53,318 bases of DNA from Desulfuromonadales bacterium (GTDB taxonomy: Bacteria; Desulfobacterota; Desulfuromonadia; Geobacterales; Pseudopelobacteraceae): positions 1-53,318 of the forward strand of contig JACAAY010000024.1 in assembly GCA_013377095.1 (NCBI GenBank), given 5' to 3'. The notes under the pieces were generated by a model. That model did no database searches. It was not told where the DNA came from and worked only from the letters and a program-made list of their open reading frames with translations. Positions 27,629 to 35,723 of the stretch are shown piece after piece. The position numbers and the translations under genes were made by a program. The first letter of the stretch is position 1. The number at the start of each line of letters is the position of its first letter.

Positions 27629-28519
27629 ATGAAAAACAATGAAAGCAAGTTTGGTTATGTATCCATCATCGGTCGTCCCAACGTGGGCAAGTCCACGCTG
27701 CTCAACCGCATCATCGGCGAGAAGATCGTCATAACCTCGGACAAGCCCCAGACCACCCGCAACCGCATTCAGGGGATTCACAACATACCCAACGGCCAGA
27801 TCGTTTTTATCGACACCCCCGGCATTCACGCCTGTCATTCGCGGCTGAACAAAGGCATGGTGGAAGCTGCTATGGCTGCCGTTCGCGGGGTGGATCTGCT
27901 GCTCCTGGTGGTTGATGCGTCAGCGGGTGTTGACGACAGGCTGGTCAGCGAGGTTCTGAAGGGGGTTAACATTCCGGTTGTGCTGGTGCTCAACAAGGTT
28001 GATCTGCTGGCGGACAAACGGCTTCTTCTTGAAAAAATAGCCGCATGGTCCGTCCAGCATCCTTTCCGCGAGATTGTTCCGATTTCGGCCGGCAGCGGTG
28101 ACGGTGTCGAAGGGCTGGTTGGAACAGTCAGTACCTATCTTCCCGAGGGACAACCGATGTTCCCCGACGACATCCTGACGGACATGCCGGAAAAGTTTAT
28201 CGTGGCTGAAATGATCCGTGAAAAGATCTTCCGCCTGACCCGTGACGAGATCCCCTATTCCACGGCGGTGGTGGTGGAGAGTTTTGTCGAGAGGCCCAAC
28301 GGCGTGGTGGCCATTGCCGCTGCCATCTGCCTGGAGCGGGCGACCCAGAAGGGGATCATCATCGGCAAAAAAGGCGATATGCTGAAAAAGATCGGCAGCC
28401 AGGCGCGCCAGGACATTGAGCGCCTTCTGGGAACACGGGTTTTCCTTGAGCTGTTCGTGAAAATCGAGGAGAACTGGAGCGAGAGGACTTCCAAATTGCG
28501 GGAGTTTGGGTATGAGTGA
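27629..28519 (+). CDS. era: GTPase Era
   Basis: Ras-like GTPase that binds the 3' end of 16S rRNA and helps assemble the 30S subunit. The 296 residues start with the G domain ([22 protein letters not shown]) and end with a KH domain ([16 protein letters not shown]). ATG 27629 is preferred; an in-frame GTG at 27617 is possible. A seven-codon ORF at 27609-27632 overlaps the start codon (CTATGA), which might couple translation, as no good ribosome site is seen. Confidence 0.95.
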   Translation: MKNNESKFGYVSIIGRPNVGKSTLLNRIIGEKIVITSDKPQTTRNRIQGIHNIPNGQIVFIDTPGIHACHSRLNKGMVEAAMAAVRGVDLLLLVVDASAGVDDRLVSEVLKGVNIPVVLVLNKVDLLADKRLLLEKIAAWSVQHPFREIVPISAGSGDGVEGLVGTVSTYLPEGQPMFPDDILTDMPEKFIVAEMIREKIFRLTRDEIPYSTAVVVESFVERPNGVVAIAAAICLERATQKGIIIGKKGDMLKKIGSQARQDIERLLGTRVFLELFVKIEENWSERTSKLREFGYE

Positions 28520-28589
28520 GGAAGTTGTTGCCCGCGTACCGCCCGAGCTTCCCATAATCTGAAATAGATTAGATTATCTGTGAGAATGC

Positions 28590-28633
28590 AAAACACCATG
28601 AAGCCAGGAATTGCCTAGCCTCATGGCGTTTTT
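28590..28633. terminator. Bidirectional terminator between era and the C10 peptidase gene
   Basis: A long hairpin with symmetric mismatches: AAAC-a-CCATGA-a-GC-c-AGG pairs with CCT-a-GC-c-TCATGG-c-GTTTT around a small loop. It has T-runs on both strands and lies between convergent genes. Confidence 0.8.
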
Positions 28634-28662
28634 GCTTGAGTGTTCCACCTTAAATGGTTGAA

Positions 28663-31446
28663 CTATCTTATAACCAAACCATCCACCATCAGCTCACCAG
28701 TAGCAATGGTCAGCACACCCTTTAGTGTGGACAACAGTCCGCTTCTACTGCCGTAGTCTGCCTTATAACCACCCACCAGAGTGATAGTCTTTCCCTTATC
28801 CATGATCAAATTTTCAATCAGCTCCGTATCCAGCACCATGATGATTGAGCCACTGTCATCAGCGCCGCTGTAGGCCAGGTTCAGCGAATCATAGCCGGTA
28901 GCGCCTATCATGGCCTTGGAAGCCTGGGTAAAATATGCGTAGACTGTTTTGGCCGTATCCATGGTTATGCTGCAGGCGCCCGCCGCGGAACAGGCGCCAC
29001 TCCATCCACCAATGGTGGAAAGTGAGTTTGGTGTCTGATACAGTTTAACGTTTGTACCATAGGGGTAAACAGCGGAGCAGCTTGCTGCGCCACATGAGAT
29101 GCCGACCGGGTCGCTGGTAACGCTTCCGCCCCCGGTTCCGCCAAGGGTCACAATGAGATACTCTGTTTCATCACGCCTGCCCGCAACGGTGACATCATCA
29201 ATATGAATATCATTGCCGTAATCGCTAATACCCTTGAATAGTAGGTGGTTGGTGGCGCTGGCAAAAGAAGCGGGGACGGGAAATTCATATTTATACCACC
29301 CTGCGCTTGCAACCACAGGTGATAACGTTGTTAATCGGTGGATTGTTCCCAGCAGTGTGGCGCTGTTCAGACTGGCAGAGGTGTTGATATAGACTTCCAC
29401 GCTATCGGCTTTTGGTGAGAGGCCTGTGTCTCGATACATCCAGAATGATGCGCTGCTGGTGTTTGTTCCTGTCAGTGGAAATGCGGGCGAAACAAGTGCT
29501 GCAGAACTGCCGGAAGCTGCAGTCCAGGAGTTAAAATACACAAGGTTAGATCCGCTATGGGCAGCTTTCCCCACAGGATGAACTGTTGCAACATGTGTTG
29601 CCCAAGTAGCTCCGGAAGCCAACGACTGCCATCCTGACGGAAGCGCCGATGGTGAAACGCCATCAAAGTTCTCTGCCAACAACGTGATATATGGCACAAA
29701 CGTAGCCGTGACGGTTGTGTCGCCGGTGAGGTTGACAGTACAGTCTGCTACGCCGGTACAGGAGCCACCGGACCAACCGGTAAATACGGAACCGGAATTT
29801 GCACTTGCCGTTAGAGTGATTGAAGATGGTTTTGCAAAGGGTACTGAACAGGTAGTGCCACAGGAAATTCCTGCAGGTGTCGAGGTGACAGTACCGCTAC
29901 CGGCTCCGGCTTTGGTGACTGTTAGTGTGGAATATGAACATAAATTTGAAAAATCAATCCCCCATTTGTTGCCTGACACAGTGGTGTTATCGGATGAGGT
30001 TCCTGTAGTTGTTGAATTTGAGGTGAAGTTATACCCAATTTTGGTTGCAGCTATGATGTAGGTTGTCGCGGAGGACAATCCTTTCAAGGCATATATGCCG
30101 TTACTGTTTGTGGTGGCGCTTGCCTTTACAGAGCCATTGAGCAAAGCTGTTACGGCAACTCCGTTAATCGGCGCACCGCCGCAATCTACAACCCTGCCGC
30201 TGACAATTTCACCACTTCCGGAAGGGAACACATTGTAAACAATTTGGTCAATGGATGTAAAACCATAATAGGAATCATCTATGTTGGGCAGATTGTACCA
30301 GAGATCATTACTGCCGGACCAACCCATGTTGAGATGGTGGTACATGGTACCGGATTGATACCCATATCCATCCCCGACTACCGCGTGTCCGCTAACGCTT
30401 TCGTCAAAAATCCCGAACAGAACAGGCAGTCCGGCATCCAGGTTGGGGTTGACCATTGTGTTACGTGCTTCAGTGGGGATGTTGTCGTTTCCATTGTACC
30501 CTTGTTTGGCATTGCCGTAGCCAAAGGTTGTCTTCAAGGCTGTTGCCGTTTTTAAAATGACAGCACCTGAACCGTCTGCGGTATAGGACATGTTCACCGT
30601 TGCGCCGGCATCATGCATTAACCTGCCGATGGCTTGTCGCTGTGTTAGCGTAATGGTCCCGTCCGGCACTAACGGCATCTGCGCCCAGCTGTAAGCGCCA
30701 CCAGCTCCATCACCTCCCATTAGAGATTCTGAACGGGAAACACTATCCACATATATGGTGAAACTTGCCGTTCCTACTGCAGAGATTGGCAGTTGGTGGA
30801 GGCGCATAAGTTGGGCCATTGCAGTTGCAACGCAGCCGCTGACATAGTTGTTTGGTGTGTAATAGTTATAGCAGTAAGTTCCACTGACCGTGGACTGGTT
30901 CCACTTGCTCTGAATTAAAGGCGCAACCCGAACGTCGGATACAGTGACAAGTCCGTATGCCAAGTCCGGCTCAGAACCTTGCAGGCGTTCCCATTTGCTC
31001 AATGCAGCAGTCTGCTCAGATGTCAGCGAAGCAGATTTATTAGCAGTACTGTATGCAATACCCCGTACATGAGCAATTCTTCCAGGTAGATCTCTGTTGA
31101 CCAACGCACCAAGGGGATTCGTTTTCGACGGATCATATGTACCCTCGGATGAAAATGCGATTATGGGTTCTACGAGGTCATCCGCAGGAACAATTGCAAA
31201 ACCTGCCGGTTCTAAATAGACTACATGATAAAGCTCTGATCCTGCACCATCACGATACGTCTGGACTTCACGGACTGTCTTGCCAAGAGAAGCTTTTAGC
31301 GGTGTAGGGTCCATCTGTCGCCATTTTTGAACAACTACCGTAGCTTGTTTTGATGTTGTCGGTTTTGCCCATGCCGTAGACAGTGTTACAGAAAATAACA
31401 CTACAGCAAATACCATGACTTTATTTGTAAGCTTGTTTGTTTTCAT
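28663..31446 (-). CDS. Secreted C10 (streptopain-type) cysteine peptidase with repeat and C-terminal domains
   Basis: A 927-residue exported modular protein. Signal peptide 1-27 (ends STAWA); an Spi-like propeptide (about 35-130); a C10 peptidase domain with catalytic Cys205 in YVSGCVATAMAQ and His354 in SGHAVVGDGYG; a carboxypeptidase-regulatory-like fold (about 410-480, GRVVDCGGAPINGVAV); a bacterial-repeat/InlB-B-like domain with two Cys pairs (GTVTSTPAGISCGTTCS); a jelly-roll segment beginning AENFDGVSPSALPSGWQ (cleaved-adhesin/MAM-like); a second bacterial repeat; and an ~82-residue C-terminal domain shared with the protein at 31811-32803. It sits behind a structured leader with terminator. 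Streptopain-type enzymes degrade host or matrix proteins; here processing of surface or biofilm proteins is plausible but unproven. Confidence 0.88.
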   Translation of the reverse strand: MKTNKLTNKVMVFAVVLFSVTLSTAWAKPTTSKQATVVVQKWRQMDPTPLKASLGKTVREVQTYRDGAGSELYHVVYLEPAGFAIVPADDLVEPIIAFSSEGTYDPSKTNPLGALVNRDLPGRIAHVRGIAYSTANKSASLTSEQTAALSKWERLQGSEPDLAYGLVTVSDVRVAPLIQSKWNQSTVSGTYCYNYYTPNNYVSGCVATAMAQLMRLHQLPISAVGTASFTIYVDSVSRSESLMGGDGAGGAYSWAQMPLVPDGTITLTQRQAIGRLMHDAGATVNMSYTADGSGAVILKTATALKTTFGYGNAKQGYNGNDNIPTEARNTMVNPNLDAGLPVLFGIFDESVSGHAVVGDGYGYQSGTMYHHLNMGWSGSNDLWYNLPNIDDSYYGFTSIDQIVYNVFPSGSGEIVSGRVVDCGGAPINGVAVTALLNGSVKASATTNSNGIYALKGLSSATTYIIAATKIGYNFTSNSTTTGTSSDNTTVSGNKWGIDFSNLCSYSTLTVTKAGAGSGTVTSTPAGISCGTTCSVPFAKPSSITLTASANSGSVFTGWSGGSCTGVADCTVNLTGDTTVTATFVPYITLLAENFDGVSPSALPSGWQSLASGATWATHVATVHPVGKAAHSGSNLVYFNSWTAASGSSAALVSPAFPLTGTNTSSASFWMYRDTGLSPKADSVEVYINTSASLNSATLLGTIHRLTTLSPVVASAGWYKYEFPVPASFASATNHLLFKGISDYGNDIHIDDVTVAGRRDETEYLIVTLGGTGGGSVTSDPVGISCGAASCSAVYPYGTNVKLYQTPNSLSTIGGWSGACSAAGACSITMDTAKTVYAYFTQASKAMIGATGYDSLNLAYSGADDSGSIIMVLDTELIENLIMDKGKTITLVGGYKADYGSRSGLLSTLKGVLTIATGELMVDGLVIR

Positions 31447-31522
31447 TTATCAACTTTCATTTTAGCAATACAGTTTATGCTGTATCTTATGTGCCTGTTA
31501 CGTGGGATATGTTCGTGCATCA

Positions 31523-31566
31523 ACAAAAAAACCACGAAACCGACAGATGCCGGAAACGTGGTTTTT
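31523..31566 (-). terminator. Intrinsic terminator in the leader of the C10 peptidase gene
   Basis: On the minus strand AACCACG and CGTGGTT close a hairpin with an inner CCG/CGG stem, followed by seven or more T residues. It lies 77 bases upstream of the peptidase start and just downstream of a structured element (31590-31660), so it is likely a regulated leader terminator rather than the end of the upstream gene alone. Confidence 0.8.
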
Positions 31567-31589
31567 AAATGCATAATTTGATTGTTCAA

Positions 31590-31660
31590 TTTGGCAACCC
31601 CTCTATCCCTCTTCGGGATGGTAGTTTTGCGACACACGGTTACCCGTGCTGTGCCTTTTC
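31590..31660 (-). ncRNA. Structured leader RNA, candidate c-di-GMP-I/GEMM-like riboswitch
   Basis: Read on the minus strand: 5' GGCA, then a hairpin CACGG-GUAA-CCGUG capped by a GNRA loop, the linker GUCGCAAAACUACC, a second hairpin AUCCC-GAAGA-GGGAU, and 3' GGGGUUGCC whose UGCC closes on the 5' GGCA. GEMM aptamers share this order: a GNRA-capped P1b hairpin, GACGCAAAGC linker, second arm, and a closing GGGUUGCC. The second arm is shorter than usual and the GACGC core reads GUCGC, so this may be a variant or a different aptamer. An intrinsic terminator follows 24 bases later, the usual expression platform. The fold was done by eye. Confidence 0.55.
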
Positions 31661-31810
31661 GGTGAATACTTTTATTAATGCAGCTTATATTTGCAACAGC
31701 TTAATGTCAAGCAATCAAATTGCTATTAATGTTGATAAATTACACCAGTCGACGGGACCGGTCAGTAGCCACTGAGTAAGGCAGCACAGCAGGTGTCAGG
31801 TCGTTCTCTC

Positions 31811-32803
31811 TTACATAATAATCAATTTATCAAACGTAACTGCTCCGGAAGTAATGGTCAAGGCGCCATGTAACCTGGTGAAGCCGATCGAGCTGTTAAA
31901 CGTCCCGTCTAACCCACCGTTGAGAGTAACGGTTATGGGGTTGTTGAAAACAGGGGACTCAGTCAGATCAACAGACCTGAGGTTGATGACAGCGCTGCTT
32001 CCCGCTACGGTAGAATAGGCATTGCCGATGAATGAAAAATAGTTGGCGCCTATATTGACCGGTGGATGAATGTCGAATGTTGCGGTAACCGATGTTTCAT
32101 CGTTCATTGCAACCTGACAACTTCCGGTACCGCTGCACCCTCCGCCGGACCATCCCGAAAAGAATGAGTCGGAGTTTGTCGTAGGAATCAAAGTCACTTG
32201 GGTAGCGGCGTCATATATCGCCGAACACGTGCCGGTGCAGGCAATACCTGGTGGAGTGCTGGTTACTGTTCCTCCACCGTTTCCGGTGTTAGTGCTGTTC
32301 AGGAAATATTGGGTAATACCTCCTTGGGTCAGATAGGCGGTGGAAACCACAAAGTTCGCGGCAGTTGCGGAAAAAGAGGCAGTAGTAGAATCGATCAAGC
32401 TGATCGTACTCAGGGGGTCAATTGTAAACCTGGGATAGGCACCGTTTGCAATGGAAAATGTTTTGAATTCAAAGATTGGCGTTGAACCGGAAATAATGCC
32501 TGGTAAATTAAACCAAGCAACGCGGGTCGTATTGATCACTAATGTGTTTACCAGAGGAATTGTAGTATTTGCAGCTGCGTTGACGTTTGTAGCGGAAACT
32601 TGTAGATTGTTTGCGCCCGGATCGTTTATCAGGGTAAATTGTATTCCGGCGAGATCTGTGAAGGATGGCGTCAGTCCAACGCGTACAGTTGCTGACACGA
32701 CCGGATCTGCCGCCGCTGATTGCTTGACCGGATACACGAGGCAGAGAATCGCTGCAGCTGTTATCAGTACACCTCGATGGAAGTGGGATAAGGTTGGATT
32801 CAT
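31811..32803 (-). CDS. Secreted cohesin-like / bacterial-repeat protein
   Basis: An exported protein of 330 residues with no clear enzymatic motif. A signal peptide (about 9-34, ending QSAAA) is followed by a cohesin-like beta domain (about 35-165: VRVGLTPSFTDLAGIQFTL), one bacterial-repeat/InlB-B-like domain (GGGTVTSTPPGIACTGTCS) and the same ~82-residue C-terminal domain as the C10 peptidase (starts VNIGANYFSF, ends in ALTITSGAVTFDKLIIM). ATG 32803 has AGGAG six bases upstream; the longer frame to 32848 lacks a ribosome site. It lies upstream of the C10 peptidase on the same strand, 364 bases away. Adhesion or matrix function is a guess from the domains. Confidence 0.8.
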   Translation of the reverse strand: MNPTLSHFHRGVLITAAAILCLVYPVKQSAAADPVVSATVRVGLTPSFTDLAGIQFTLINDPGANNLQVSATNVNAAANTTIPLVNTLVINTTRVAWFNLPGIISGSTPIFEFKTFSIANGAYPRFTIDPLSTISLIDSTTASFSATAANFVVSTAYLTQGGITQYFLNSTNTGNGGGTVTSTPPGIACTGTCSAIYDAATQVTLIPTTNSDSFFSGWSGGGCSGTGSCQVAMNDETSVTATFDIHPPVNIGANYFSFIGNAYSTVAGSSAVINLRSVDLTESPVFNNPITVTLNGGLDGTFNSSIGFTRLHGALTITSGAVTFDKLIIM

Positions 32804-33304
32804 GTTGTTCTCCTTTTTTCGCACACCGGCATTTTCCATGTCATACATTCTTTCGTTAAATATGTATTGCCGCGAGATTGATCTGTTTTTGTGCAGTAAC
32901 TATGCCTATTTGTTTGAAGCAAAAAAAATAGTTTGATATCGGCATGTTACGGTACCAAGTACAAACAAGAAAATTTTGCCCAGGTGATATTTGCAGGATG
33001 CACAATTGTGTATCCAGTGTAACCAGCTATTATATCGTTTGTTTTGAGTATTTTGTTTAGTGTGTAATTGACTCAAGTGCCAATATTTTTGCATGTTATT
33101 TTATGTGCTACATGCGCAGGTTCTGTGGTTCTGACACAGCAGACAAGAATCCCGGAAATTAATTAAATATCAAAAAATCAGATAACAGCGTATAGTGGAA
33201 AATTGTCAACATATTGTCTCCTCAGTGATAAATTCACCTTCCACAAAAGTTTTCCTCAATTTCAGTCTTCACTATTCGCCTCTATGCATCCGAAAAGAAG
33301 GTCT
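32804..33304. other. AT-rich divergent spacer between the cohesin-like and RIO kinase genes
   Basis: About 500 bases without a credible gene; clearly richer in A and T than the flanking housekeeping DNA. It must hold promoters for both divergent genes, but I see no convincing -35/-10 pair. The only distinct structure is the 20-bp near-palindrome at 32996-33015. The plus-strand frame of the kinase is open back to 33203, but I place its start at 33305. Confidence 0.5.
32996..33015. promoter_or_regulatory. 20-bp near-perfect palindrome (candidate operator)
   Basis: GGATGCACAATTGTGTATCC is symmetric except for one pair (G against T). It lies midway in the divergent spacer, about 190 bases from the secreted-protein start and 290 from the kinase start, a usual place for a dimeric repressor or activator site. 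There is no T-run after it. Confidence 0.4.
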
Positions 33305-34156
33305 ATGAAAACACCAAAAAGCCTCGAAATATTAGCTTATAACGGCCTCGTCGATGAGGTAGTCTGCCAACTGATGAGTGGAAAAGAAGCCGAAGTATAT
33401 GTGGTTGTATCCAGGGGCGAGATGTGCTGCGCCAAGGTTTACAAGGAGGCCGGCAAACGCAGCTTCAGCCATCAAGCTCAATACCAGGAAGGGCGTAAAG
33501 GCAAGAATAGTCGTCAGGCGCGTGCAATGGGCAAGAACAGCAAATATGGGCGCAGAGAGCAGGAGGGCGCCTGGCAGAACGCTGAAGTAGATGCCTTGAA
33601 CCGCCTTGCAGATGTTGGGGTGCGCGTTCCACGAATAATAAATTACTTCGGGGGGGTGCTCCTGATGGAGTTGGTGGTTGATGCCCAGGGTGATGCCGCA
33701 CCCCGGCTCAACGATCTGAAGCTTACGGCGGAGCAGGCCAGGGAATTTCACCGCACGATGATTTCACAGATTGTACTCATGCTCTGTGCCGGTCTCGTCC
33801 ATGGCGACCTGTCCGAGTACAATGTGCTCGTCGGAGGTGATGGCCTGGTTATCATCGACCTGCCTCAAGCCGTCGATGCCGCCGGAAACAACAATGCCGC
33901 TAAGATGCTGCTGCGGGATGTGGAAAATATGGCCACCTACTTTGGCCGCTTTGCTCCCGAACTTCTGGCCACCAACTACGGAGAGGAGATCTGGAAGCTC
34001 TATGCGAGTGGCAAGCTCAGCCCCATGAGCGAGCTGACGGGCAGAGTTGAGCAGAACCACAAGCCGGCTGATGTGCGCGGTGTCATGCGGATCATAGATT
34101 CTGCACGACGCGACCATGAGCGACAACTATCAAACGCACAGAAAGAAACCCTTTAA
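33305..34156 (+). CDS. RIO1-type serine protein kinase
   Basis: Atypical protein kinase of the RIO family, 283 residues. Signature elements: MSGKEAEVYVV glycine-loop equivalent, CAKVYK with the ATP-binding Lys, the catalytic loop LVHGDLSEYNVLV, and the metal-binding VIIDLPQAV (Asp-Leu in place of DFG). The start MKTPKSLE matches where bacterial RIO proteins usually begin, with AGAAGG just upstream; earlier ATGs at 33284 and 33203 lack ribosome sites. Archaeal and eukaryotic RIO kinases act in ribosome maturation; placement next to der and era-type GTPases fits such a role here, but bacterial function is unproven. Confidence 0.88.
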   Translation: MKTPKSLEILAYNGLVDEVVCQLMSGKEAEVYVVVSRGEMCCAKVYKEAGKRSFSHQAQYQEGRKGKNSRQARAMGKNSKYGRREQEGAWQNAEVDALNRLADVGVRVPRIINYFGGVLLMELVVDAQGDAAPRLNDLKLTAEQAREFHRTMISQIVLMLCAGLVHGDLSEYNVLVGGDGLVIIDLPQAVDAAGNNNAAKMLLRDVENMATYFGRFAPELLATNYGEEIWKLYASGKLSPMSELTGRVEQNHKPADVRGVMRIIDSARRDHERQLSNAQKETL

Positions 34157-34297
34157 AACAACGGCGCCATTGTCCGCTTGAGCATGATTGTCTTGATATA
34201 CGCAACATGTGTGCGGTAGGATATTCACCGCCGGATGGATATGGACATGGCATCCCAGAAGGCGTAACACGTTTTCCCAAACCTTAGAAGGAACTGC

Positions 34298-35644
34298 ATG
34301 AGACCTCTTGTCGCCCTGGTGGGCCGCCCCAATGTGGGCAAATCAACCCTGTTCAATCGTTTGCTGGGCCATCGCCGCGCCATGGTTGACGACACCCCCG
34401 GTGTCACCCGTGACCGCAACTATGCCCTGATCACCCGCTATGACAAACCGTTTGTCCTGATCGACACCGGCGGTTTTGAGCCGGTAACCGAAGACCGGCT
34501 TCTGCAGCAGATGCGTGAACAGTCACGCCTGGCCATGGAAGAGGCCGATGTGATCATTTTCATGATGGATGCTCGCACCGGTCTGACACCGGCTGATATT
34601 GAAGTATCTGAAATGTTGCGCCGGGTTAGTAAACCGGTTCTGTATGTTATTAATAAAGTGGATGGCGAAAAGCTGGAAAACGAGTCGGCCGAGTTTTACA
34701 TGCTGGGGGTAAAAAATCTGTACCCCATCTCTGCCGAGCACAACCGTGGTGTGTATGACCTGATGGAAGACCTGATTGAATTGCTACCTACGGACGACAG
34801 TTCCGAATCCAACGAGGATCTTACCCGTATCGCCGTGGTGGGCCGCCCCAATGTGGGCAAATCCTCGCTCGTCAATCGTCTGCTGGGGTTTGAACGGGTG
34901 GTTGCCAATCCGACCGCCGGCACCACCCGAGATTCTGTTGACACACTCTTCATGTGCAACAAAAAGCCGTACCTGCTGATCGATACCGCCGGCATCCGCC
35001 GCAAGGGAAAAACCACTGAAAAACTTGAAAAATACAGCGTAGTTGACGCATTGCGTAGTATCGAACGGGCCGATGTGGTGCTGGTGGTTCTCGATGCCGT
35101 GGAAGGGGTCACGGAACAGGACGAACGTATCGCGGGGTATGTGCATGAGGCGGGCAAAAGTTGTGTATTCGTAGTCAACAAATGGGACGCTCTCTCAAAA
35201 GACAACGCAACCTTCGGAGTCTATGTGGACAAGGTCAGAACCGGTTTCAAATACCTGGCCTACGCTCCGATTGTTTTTGTTTCGGCGCTGTCCGGCCAGC
35301 GCATCGGCAAGATCATGGAAGCGGTTGACGATGTCAAGGAACAGTACTGCAAACGGGTATCGACCTCCGATCTTAACCGGGTCTTTTCCGAAGCCACCAA
35401 CAATCACCATGCGCCACTGTCCCATGGCAGACGGGTGAAGTTCTTTTTTACAACGCAGGTTGCCACCCGCCCGCCAACCTTTGTGGTTTTCACTAACCAG
35501 CCCGACAGCATTCATTTCTCTTACGAGCGTTACCTGATCAACCAGTTCCGGGAAGCATTCGGCTTTAATGGCACGCCACTCCGTATTATTTTCAGGGGCA
35601 GGGATAAAAACAGTGAGTCGCGACGGCCTCACAAGGAATCATAA
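34298..35644 (+). CDS. der: GTPase Der (EngA)
   Basis: Double-GTPase 50S assembly factor, 448 residues. Two tandem G domains each show GRPNVGKS(T/S), a DT(G/A)G switch and NK(V/W)D; the C-terminal KH-like domain follows (about 355-448). The nucleotide sequence of the two P-loops is identical over a short stretch (gtgggccgccccaatgtggg), as expected for an internal duplication. AGAAGGAA precedes the ATG. It is a single gene between the RIO kinase and a hairpin. Confidence 0.97.
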   Translation: MRPLVALVGRPNVGKSTLFNRLLGHRRAMVDDTPGVTRDRNYALITRYDKPFVLIDTGGFEPVTEDRLLQQMREQSRLAMEEADVIIFMMDARTGLTPADIEVSEMLRRVSKPVLYVINKVDGEKLENESAEFYMLGVKNLYPISAEHNRGVYDLMEDLIELLPTDDSSESNEDLTRIAVVGRPNVGKSSLVNRLLGFERVVANPTAGTTRDSVDTLFMCNKKPYLLIDTAGIRRKGKTTEKLEKYSVVDALRSIERADVVLVVLDAVEGVTEQDERIAGYVHEAGKSCVFVVNKWDALSKDNATFGVYVDKVRTGFKYLAYAPIVFVSALSGQRIGKIMEAVDDVKEQYCKRVSTSDLNRVFSEATNNHHAPLSHGRRVKFFFTTQVATRPPTFVVFTNQPDSIHFSYERYLINQFREAFGFNGTPLRIIFRGRDKNSESRRPHKES

Positions 35645-35654
35645 AAACTTTACT

Positions 35655-35685
35655 TGCCCGATACGATGATATATCATTTCGGGCA
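35655..35685. terminator. Strong hairpin after der (weak terminator or leader structure)
   Basis: TGCCCGA (35655-35661) pairs with TCGGGCA (35679-35685) around an inner self-complementary ATGATATATCAT. No clear T-run follows on the plus strand, so it may be a Rho-linked or processing hairpin, or part of the leader of the next gene 39 bases on. Confidence 0.45.
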
Positions 35686-35723
35686 GTTACCTTCTTCATC
35701 ACGCGTGGAACGGGGCATGGGGC

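Noticed and set aside
27609-27632. Seven-codon ORF overlapping the era start as a leader peptide
   Set aside because: No ribosome site and no regulatory codon content; probably chance.
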